From positions 1 through 25,545 of the IMG/VR virus record IMGVR_UViG_3300027867_000061: a DNA stretch of 25,545 nt; one strand, given 5' to 3'. The position numbers and the translations under genes were made by a program. Positions 20,872 to 25,545 of the stretch are shown here, piece after piece (the stretch's first letter is position 1; the number at the start of each line of letters is the position of its first letter). The DNA comes from a virus. The notes beneath the pieces are model-generated. The model was not told where the DNA came from. It ran no database searches and saw only the letters and a list, made by a program, of their open reading frames with translations.

Positions 20872-21363
20872 ATGAAGAACGTTCTCCCCCTCTTGCTTGC
20901 GGCCCTGTTGGGCTGCGGCGGTGCTGCACAGGTCCAGTCCAACGGGACTGGTGACGACGCTGGCTCAGACGATGCTGGCTCCGGCCAAGACACGGGCCAG
21001 GTCACCCAAGATGCCACGACCCTGGACGGGACCACGTCCCAGGATGGGTCCCAAGGGGTGCCCGACACCGGGCTGGTAGGAGACAGCGGCCAGCCAGGAG
21101 TTGACGCTTCCGAGGGCGGTTCGGGGGCGGTGGACAGCGGCGCCCGGGATGCTGGGGAAGCCCAGGACACCGGGACCGGGGACGCGTCAATGGGCGCTGA
21201 TGACGCTGGAGACGGGGGCGATTGCGACGACTGGCACCGGGTCTGTTGGCGAACCTGCGAGACCGAGTGCGAGGACGACGTGTGTGACAAGGCGTGTCAC
21301 ACTGACTGTGACCAGAAGACCTGGGAGTGCAAGCACCGCCACGACGGCGGCTGCGGTCACTGA
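20872..21363 (+). CDS. Lipoprotein with Asp/Gly spacer and Cys-rich head, 163 aa
   Basis: The N-terminus MKNVLPLLLAALLGC has a lipobox (LLGC, Cys15), so after processing it would be lipid-anchored in the envelope. Residues 20-115 are a low-complexity spacer of Asp, Gly, Ser, Thr and Gln, typical of surface lipoproteins of Myxococcota. The C-terminal 48 residues contain ten cysteines (for example CWRTCETECEDDVC), which could form disulfides. Roles might be surface display, host exclusion of other phages, or protection; none is shown. It is convergent with the trypsin-like gene, and the two stop regions overlap by 7 bases. Confidence 0.8.
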   Translation: MKNVLPLLLAALLGCGGAAQVQSNGTGDDAGSDDAGSGQDTGQVTQDATTLDGTTSQDGSQGVPDTGLVGDSGQPGVDASEGGSGAVDSGARDAGEAQDTGTGDASMGADDAGDGGDCDDWHRVCWRTCETECEDDVCDKACHTDCDQKTWECKHRHDGGCGH

Positions 21364-22235
21364 TCCTTCTTCAACGCGGGGATGACCCGTTCGTGCTCCA
21401 GGAACCCGCGGAGCACGTCTCGGGGCACGAAGAACGCTGTCTCTGGCACGCGACTGATCGCATCGCAGATGCCGACCAAGTTGCCGTCCACGTCGAAAGC
21501 GCCTCCGCCCGAGTTGCCGAAGAAGACTGGACCTGACACCTGCGTGATCGGGCGGTAGTGCTTGCCGTCCCAGTAGTTCTCCCGTTCACCTGCGACGTAT
21601 CCATGGATGTATGTCCACCATGAACCCGCCGGGTGCCCGACGATGTGGAGCTCTTCACCGTCGTGGATGACGCCCCGACGCAGCGGCGCGATGAAGTGTT
21701 GGCCCGGCGCGTCAGCTTTGACCAACGCCAGGTCATCGACCATGTCAACGGCAGTGACCTTGCCTGAATGGTAGGCCTTGTGGTTGGGGTCGATATCTGC
21801 TCTGTTCGAGTACAGGACCTGCTGGCCCACTGGCGTCCAGTTCTGCTGTTCATCCTTGAGCGCCTGCAGCTGTTGGAGCAGCTGCTGGAGCACCTGGGTC
21901 GCATCATCGTCCTCGTCATCATCAGAGTCCGTGTCTGTCTCTGCTTTCGTCACAGGCTTGCCGATGTCGTCGACACAGTGCTCGGCGGTCAGCATGGTGT
22001 CCGGGCTGACCCAGACCGCGGCGCAGTAGGGACGTAGCTCGTAACCCTTGGGGATGTTATCGGGGTCATAGCTGTGGTTACCCTTGCTGTCGCTCCACCA
22101 GACCAGTGCAGGTGTCTCTGCCTCGAGCTGTTCGACCATCGTCAGGTGCGTTGACGGGTTGACCGTCGTCGTCCTGGCAGCTACACAACAGGCAGGCATC
22201 GCGACCGCGAGAACCCAGACTGCCAGACGTTTCAT
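21357..22235 (-). CDS. Secreted trypsin-like serine protease, 292 aa
   Basis: The catalytic triad of S1 proteases is visible: TAEHCV (His86), VDDLALV (Asp168) and GNSGGGAF (Ser242). A signal peptide (KRLAVWVLAVAMPACC, cleavage or lipidation near Cys16) would send it out of the cytoplasm. Between His and Asp there is an insertion of an acidic run (DTDSDDDEDDD) and a Leu/Gln heptad-like helix (TQVLQQLLQQLQALKDEQQ), which is unusual in the family. The specificity pocket cannot be read. AGAGGTG lies 7-8 bases before ATG. The gene shares a divergent promoter region with the glycosylase gene. Possible roles are host envelope lysis or processing of lipoprotein. Confidence 0.85.
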   Translation of the reverse strand: MKRLAVWVLAVAMPACCVAARTTTVNPSTHLTMVEQLEAETPALVWWSDSKGNHSYDPDNIPKGYELRPYCAAVWVSPDTMLTAEHCVDDIGKPVTKAETDTDSDDDEDDDATQVLQQLLQQLQALKDEQQNWTPVGQQVLYSNRADIDPNHKAYHSGKVTAVDMVDDLALVKADAPGQHFIAPLRRGVIHDGEELHIVGHPAGSWWTYIHGYVAGERENYWDGKHYRPITQVSGPVFFGNSGGGAFDVDGNLVGICDAISRVPETAFFVPRDVLRGFLEHERVIPALKKDQ

Positions 22236-22316
22236 AATGCACCTCTTTGATCATAGCTATCTCGTTTGGGCGCAGTTACGTGTACCCTGGTGAGCGTCTG
22301 TGGTACATTGAGGCTC
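22236..22316. promoter_or_regulatory. Divergent promoter region between protease and glycosylase
   Basis: On the minus strand, TATGAT lies 14 bases upstream of the protease start with AGAGGTG between, so that gene has a leader with a ribosome-binding site. On the plus strand, TACATT at 22304-22309 ends 7 bases before the glycosylase start. A palindrome ATAGCTAT lies near the middle. Confidence 0.5.
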
Positions 22317-23183
22317 ATGCCCGAAGGTCCCGAGGTCCGACGCAGCGCCGACTACCTGAGCAAGCTGTTGGTCGGAAAGCACATTGTCAACGCTTTCATT
22401 GGCGACGGCGGACGGTACACCAAGTTGAAACCACCCACGGGTTTCCGTGATTTCGTTGAGGACCTGAGCAAGGGTCCGTGCCTGATCGAAGCGATCGATG
22501 CCAAGGGCAAGTTCATGTGGTGGCAGCTCAAGAGGGGCGACACCACGTGGTTCATGTGGGTGACCTACGGGATGTCTGGGCAGTGGCGGGACGAGCAGAA
22601 CAAGTACACGACCTTCGGCATCAACTACGCCGAACGAGGCATCTTCGATGAGGAAGGTCGCTACGTCCACCCGAAAGCGTTGTACTTCAACGACATCCGA
22701 CACTTCGGCACCATCCACCTCGTCAACGATGCCCAGAAGCACGCAAAGAAGCTGGCTTCGCTTGGGCCCGACATGCTACGTAACCCGCCCACTGAGCTGG
22801 AGTTCCAGCTGAGGTTGAGCAGCCGGGCGCTGAAGACTGTGGCTGAGGCTCTGATGGACCAGAAGGTGGTCTCGGGCATCGGGAACTACGTCAAGGCCGA
22901 GGCGCTCTACCTGGCCGAGATCTCGCCACACCGCTTGGTCAGGTCACTGACCCCAGCTGAGAGACGTGTCCTCCGCGAACAGATCATCAACGTGATGGGT
23001 GCGAGCTACGCGACTGGCGGGGCGACGATCAGCACCTACCGCAATGCGGACGGCACGAAAGGTGGGGCCCAAAGACGGTTCGCGGTGTATGGTAATCAGA
23101 CGGACCCGATGGGCAACCCTGTCGTGCGGGAAGAGACCAAAGACGGTCGCACCACGCACTGGGTCCCCAGCGTCCAACACTGA
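22317..23183 (+). CDS. Fpg/Nei-type DNA glycosylase without zinc-finger cysteines, 288 aa
   Basis: Fpg/Nei enzymes remove oxidised bases and cut the resulting AP site. The N-terminus MPEGPEVRR gives the catalytic Pro2 and Glu3 once Met is removed, which fixes the start at 22317. AKGKFMWW carries the conserved Lys65, and SGIGNYVKAEALY is the helix-two-turn-helix. In the C-terminal finger the family needs four Cys, but here the region RFAVYGNQTDPMGNPVV...DGRTTHWVPSVQ has none, so the zinc finger is a zincless one, as in plant Fpg, NEIL1 or mimivirus Nei; the Arg in DGRTTHW is kept. I cannot tell 8-oxoG from oxidised pyrimidine preference. The TACATT box lies 7 bases upstream. Confidence 0.9.
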   Translation: MPEGPEVRRSADYLSKLLVGKHIVNAFIGDGGRYTKLKPPTGFRDFVEDLSKGPCLIEAIDAKGKFMWWQLKRGDTTWFMWVTYGMSGQWRDEQNKYTTFGINYAERGIFDEEGRYVHPKALYFNDIRHFGTIHLVNDAQKHAKKLASLGPDMLRNPPTELEFQLRLSSRALKTVAEALMDQKVVSGIGNYVKAEALYLAEISPHRLVRSLTPAERRVLREQIINVMGASYATGGATISTYRNADGTKGGAQRRFAVYGNQTDPMGNPVVREETKDGRTTHWVPSVQH

Positions 23184-23192
23184 AAGAAAACC

Positions 23193-23420
23193 ATGAGCCA
23201 CGGAGATCCCTGCCGCCACTGCGGCCATTGCCCCCACTGCGGACAGCCCATGCCGGGCGTCGCAGGACCCTACTACCCGTACCAGCCCTACTACCCGCCG
23301 ACGATCTGGCCGCAAGTCCAGCCCTGGCAGCCCTACCCGGGCGACCACTACGTCGGTGATCCCCCGCCGGGCATGGCACCGATCATCACGTGCACGACGT
23401 CTGTGTCGGTGATGAACTGA
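23193..23420 (+). CDS. Cys-rich, Pro/Tyr-rich small protein, 75 aa
   Basis: The N-terminus has CRHCGHCPHCG, four cysteines and two histidines in a short run that should bind metal. It is followed by a Pro/Tyr/Trp-rich segment (GPYYPYQPYYPPTIWP) likely to be extended and sticky. Function unknown. A GAAAG-rich leader of 9 bases follows the glycosylase stop, and the gene ends in a TGATG overlap. Confidence 0.62.
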   Translation: MSHGDPCRHCGHCPHCGQPMPGVAGPYYPYQPYYPPTIWPQVQPWQPYPGDHYVGDPPPGMAPIITCTTSVSVMN

Positions 23421-23629
23421 TGGTCGAAGGCTGCGAAGACTGCAAGAAGGCCCGTGAGGTCTGCCTCGAGTGCAAGCGAGAGATCGCCAATGAGCATGAT
23501 GAGGGCATCCACAACACGGGCGAGTGTGGCTGCGAGAGCGCTCGCAAGCTGTGCTGGAAGAAATGGCACGCTCGCGAAGAGTGTCGCCAATACTCGATCT
23601 ACGACCCGGTGTATGGTGTGGCTCGATGA
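23420..23629 (+). CDS. Cys-rich protein, 69 aa
   Basis: Eight cysteines are spread over the protein in pairs: CEDC, CLEC, CGC, and single ones in KLCWKKW and EECRQ. The spacing suggests two zinc sites. The middle is acidic (EHDEGIHNTGE), the end aromatic and basic. No family recognised. It overlaps both neighbours (TGATG and ATGA). Confidence 0.6.
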   Translation: MVEGCEDCKKAREVCLECKREIANEHDEGIHNTGECGCESARKLCWKKWHAREECRQYSIYDPVYGVAR

Positions 23630-23865
23630 CTGAACGAACTGTCGCGCTAGTCAAGGAGCTGTCCAAGGGACGCTGTTCCTGCTATTGGCGGGACGGCAGC
23701 GCTAGCATCAGCACCTGGGACCCGATGACGGGTAAGGTGTCGCCCGGTCACTACGATCCGGGCACCAAAGTGACTTGCCTCAGATGCCAGGCACGGGAGG
23801 CTCTTGACCACGATGGTGTGGAATACGAGAAGATCGACCACGTGCCCATGCTGATGAGGATGTGA
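23626..23865 (+). CDS. Small Cys-containing protein, 79 aa
   Basis: The start ATG overlaps the previous stop. CSCYWRDG near residue 17 and TCLRC near residue 50 form two Cys pairs, possibly one zinc site. The rest is polar with a Pro-Gly loop (DPMTGKVSPGHYDPGT). TATGGT at 23612-23617 ends 8 bases before the start and may add an internal promoter. Function unknown. Confidence 0.58.
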   Translation: MTERTVALVKELSKGRCSCYWRDGSASISTWDPMTGKVSPGHYDPGTKVTCLRCQAREALDHDGVEYEKIDHVPMLMRM

Positions 23866-23871
23866 GACAAC

Positions 23872-24711
23872 ATGACGAAAGCAAACAAGACCGAGATCAT
23901 CTTCCTCGTCGACCGCAGCGGCTCGATGAGCACCATCGCCGCGGCCATGACCGCAGGCATCGACGAGTTCATCCAGAAGCAGAAGAAGGTAGCGGGCGAG
24001 TGCCTGGTGTCTCTGTACGACTTCGATGACGCGTACGAGACCAAGTACGAGGCGCTGTCACTGTGGAACGTGCCCACGTACACGCTGGAGCCGCGGGGCA
24101 TGACCGCTCTCTACGATGGCATCGGCAAGACGGTGTCAAAGGTGGGCGAGCGCCTCCGCAGGACAGCCGAGACTGAACGCCCGAGCCAGGTGCTGTTCGT
24201 CATCGTCAGCGACGGTGGTGAGAACAGCAGCCAGGAGTTCCGCGGCGAGCCAGGTCGCAAGCGCATCTTCGACATGATCACCCACCAGCGGTCGAAGTAC
24301 CAGTGGGAGTTCATCTTCCTCGGCGCCAACCAGGACGCCTATGCCATCGGCACCAGCCTGGGCGTCCACGGTTCCAATACCGTGTCCTACTCGGCGACTG
24401 AGGTGAAGACCCGGGGCATGATCTCGAGCCTGTCGGCCAACGTCGCCTCGTACCGCGGCAGCGGGCAGAAGACGATGGAGAACCTGTTCGACCAGGCCAC
24501 GTACAACGCGGCGACGGGCGACAACCTGGGCGGGAACAACCCGCTCGGTGGTGCAGTCAACGTGGGCCAGCTCGACCCCAGCAAGCTCGACCCGAGCCTG
24601 CTGGCGGGCTTGAAGACGAGCTGCGAGCCCGGCGGCTTCCCGCCCGGGACAGTGGTGACAACGACCACGATCGTGCCTCCTGTCACGCCGCCCGACTCGT
24701 CACAGAGCTGA
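23872..24711 (+). CDS. VWA-domain protein, 279 aa
   Basis: Von Willebrand A domains bind ligands through a metal-ion-dependent adhesion site. MIDAS residues are visible: DRSGSM at 14-19, a Thr in GMTALYDG and VSDGGEN further on. The domain fills residues 6-190 and ends with a Ser/Gly/Asn-rich region (GDNLGGNNPLGG), Asp/Pro repeats (DPSKLDPSLL) and a Pro/Thr tail. There is no signal peptide or membrane segment, so the protein is likely cytoplasmic or virion-associated. In phages VWA proteins often accompany AAA ATPases or TerD-like proteins, neither of which is in view here. Confidence 0.88.
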   Translation: MTKANKTEIIFLVDRSGSMSTIAAAMTAGIDEFIQKQKKVAGECLVSLYDFDDAYETKYEALSLWNVPTYTLEPRGMTALYDGIGKTVSKVGERLRRTAETERPSQVLFVIVSDGGENSSQEFRGEPGRKRIFDMITHQRSKYQWEFIFLGANQDAYAIGTSLGVHGSNTVSYSATEVKTRGMISSLSANVASYRGSGQKTMENLFDQATYNAATGDNLGGNNPLGGAVNVGQLDPSKLDPSLLAGLKTSCEPGGFPPGTVVTTTTIVPPVTPPDSSQS

Positions 24712-24736
24712 CGCAACAACTCCGTTCCTCCCGATC

Positions 24737-24770
24737 GGGCGCTGGGTGAAAATCCAGCGCCCGTTGTTGT
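24737..24770 (+). terminator. Rho-independent-like terminator
   Basis: A perfect 9-bp GC-rich stem (GGGCGCTGG with CCAGCGCCC) closes a loop of 8 bases (GTGAAAAT) at 24737-24762 and is followed by GTTGTTGT. The trailing T content is moderate. It lies 26 bases after the VWA stop and would end that transcription unit. Confidence 0.75.
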
Positions 24771-24783
24771 ATGAGTAGCAGGC

Positions 24784-24918
24784 ATGGTCTGGTGGGAGTG
24801 GGCTATCATCGGTGTGGCAGTAATTGGCTACATCGTGGTTGAGGCGCTCTTCCGCTGCCAACGCTGTGGGGGCCTGCACGGCGGGAACTTCTGCTTCAGG
24901 CCACCGTACGAATGGTGA
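24784..24918 (+). CDS. Very small membrane protein with CxxC, 44 aa
   Basis: A hydrophobic segment (WWEWAIIGVAVIGYIVV, residues 3-19) is followed by CQRCGG and a further Cys (NFCF). The plan is the same as that of the 54-residue protein at 18244: one membrane span and a cytoplasmic zinc-like knuckle. The ATG is 13 bases past the terminator stem. Function unknown. Confidence 0.5.
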   Translation: MVWWEWAIIGVAVIGYIVVEALFRCQRCGGLHGGNFCFRPPYEW

Positions 24919-24921
24919 GAC

Positions 24922-25176
24922 ATGATAGTCGTTGACGCATTCGCAATCCTGTTGGTCCTGGGTGTCGCTGCCCTCGCTATCGCCATGGGCAGCGACGACA
25001 AGGCGAAGCGCGCCGAGATGGCGAAGGTACGCGAGGAGCTCCGCAAGGCGCTGGCCTCGCACGACAAGACTGTCCTCCAAGACTTCCTGACCCTCTGGGG
25101 CGACAAGCTGCCAAAGGAGAGCCAGGACCGCGTCAAACAACGCATCGACGAAATCATCGTAGAGGAGAATCCGTGA
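24922..25176 (+). CDS. Small membrane-anchored helical protein, 84 aa
   Basis: An N-terminal hydrophobic segment (AFAILLVLGVAALAIAMG, residues 6-23) is followed by a charged helix (KAKRAEMAKVREELRKAL) and a second one (LPKESQDRVKQRIDEII). It may be an inner-membrane protein with a cytoplasmic coiled coil. Not recognised. The stop overlaps the next start (GTGA). Confidence 0.62.
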   Translation: MIVVDAFAILLVLGVAALAIAMGSDDKAKRAEMAKVREELRKALASHDKTVLQDFLTLWGDKLPKESQDRVKQRIDEIIVEENP

Positions 25177-25379
25177 GCAAAAAGACACCCGACGTGCCGA
25201 ACGTTTTCACGCAGCTAACTGCTGCGCTCAGCCTGTTGGCTCGCGCCAAGGGTGAGGAACCGCAGAAGCAGTACTTCTTCAACTCGACCGCCAACGTCGC
25301 CCGCCTCCAGCTCGACGGCGGGATCTACCAGGTCGTCCTGACCCAAATCGAAGAGGAAGAGAAGAAAGAAGAGGGCTGA
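25173..25379 (+). CDS. Small unknown protein, 68 aa
   Basis: GTG start in a GTGA overlap. The first half has a helix (VFTQLTAALSLLARAKG), then a beta-like part (YFFNSTANVARLQL, GIYQVVLTQI) and a highly acidic end (EEEEKKEE). Not recognised. The stop overlaps the next gene as TGATG. Confidence 0.58.
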   Translation: MSKKTPDVPNVFTQLTAALSLLARAKGEEPQKQYFFNSTANVARLQLDGGIYQVVLTQIEEEEKKEEG

Positions 25380-25545
25380 TGCCCGAGCGGTACACAGCAC
25401 AGGCGATCCGAGCGGCAGTCGAGGCAGACCTCGACCGCCTGTTCGCGCCTTGGCTGGTCGGCCGCTCCGAGACGTACGCTGCTGACCCAGGCACCAAGAA
25501 CCTCATCTCCCTGGGCTACTGGCTCACCGAGGAGCTGGAAAAGGT
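25379..25545 (+). CDS. Start of an unknown gene, cut by the window end
   Basis: The frame opens at the ATG overlapping the previous stop and stays open to the window edge. The visible 55 residues begin MPERYTAQAIRAAVEADLDR and continue with FAPWLVGRSETYAADPG and NLISLGYWLTEELEK, a helical, well-composed segment. Family unknown. Confidence 0.55.
   Translation, partial: MPERYTAQAIRAAVEADLDRLFAPWLVGRSETYAADPGTKNLISLGYWLTEELEK

Noticed and set aside
1-25545. tRNA genes, CRISPR arrays, insertion sequences or prophage attachment sites
   Set aside because: I found no TPsiC-arm plus acceptor stem that folds, no regularly spaced repeats, no transposase or integrase and no long direct or inverted repeats.

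Overview
The window looks like part of a large, tailed, probably lytic bacteriophage genome. About 50 genes are packed with almost no intergenic space, nearly all on the + strand. Most neighbours overlap by ATGA, GTGA or TGATG. I see no tRNA, rRNA, CRISPR array, insertion sequence or integrase, and no gene-free stretch longer than about 130 bases. The DNA is GC-rich. The host cannot be fixed from sequence. A lipoprotein with a long Asp/Gly/Ser/Thr spacer (20872-21363) resembles those of Myxococcota (myxobacteria and relatives), so such a host is my best guess, held weakly.

Layout. 1-970: end of an unknown gene and three small genes. 975-3005: a large protein joining a ligase-like (KxDG) and a Pol-beta-like nucleotidyltransferase half. 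3048-4139: unknown protein, convergent with a minus-strand HxGH nucleotidyltransferase (4101-4721). 4760-6305: Nudix hydrolase and a Gly-rich, possibly virion protein. 6319-7226: DUF6527-like, GapR-like and zinc-ribbon genes. 7229-8761: isocitrate lyase whose frame runs on into the next gene. 8511-13443: unknown genes and a half-size EamA-type membrane protein. 13440-14291: flap endonuclease. 14336-15350: two membrane proteins with HExxH motifs. 15368-17461: two-domain lysin and small genes. 17439-19475: second Nudix enzyme and a UDP-sugar pyrophosphorylase-like enzyme. 19468-20858: Cys-rich proteins, a coiled-coil membrane protein and an MBD4-like DNA glycosylase. 20872-22235: lipoprotein convergent with a secreted trypsin-like protease. 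22317-25545: Fpg/Nei glycosylase without zinc-finger cysteines, Cys-rich small proteins, a VWA protein, a terminator and small genes.

Three themes stand out. First, a short amphipathic segment of the form LLRxYIxEVL is attached to the N- or C-terminus of otherwise unrelated proteins, often through a linker, and looks like a targeting or docking tag. Second, many transcription units appear to start with a TANNNT -10 box only 5-8 bases before ATG, which would give leaderless or nearly leaderless mRNAs; downstream genes are then translationally coupled. Third, an MBD4-like glycosylase, an Fpg/Nei glycosylase, a Pol-beta/ligase-like fusion, a flap endonuclease and two Nudix hydrolases could together form a phage-encoded base-excision repair or DNA-processing set. 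The host-metabolism-like genes (isocitrate lyase, UDP-sugar pyrophosphorylase) suggest the phage also redirects host metabolism.
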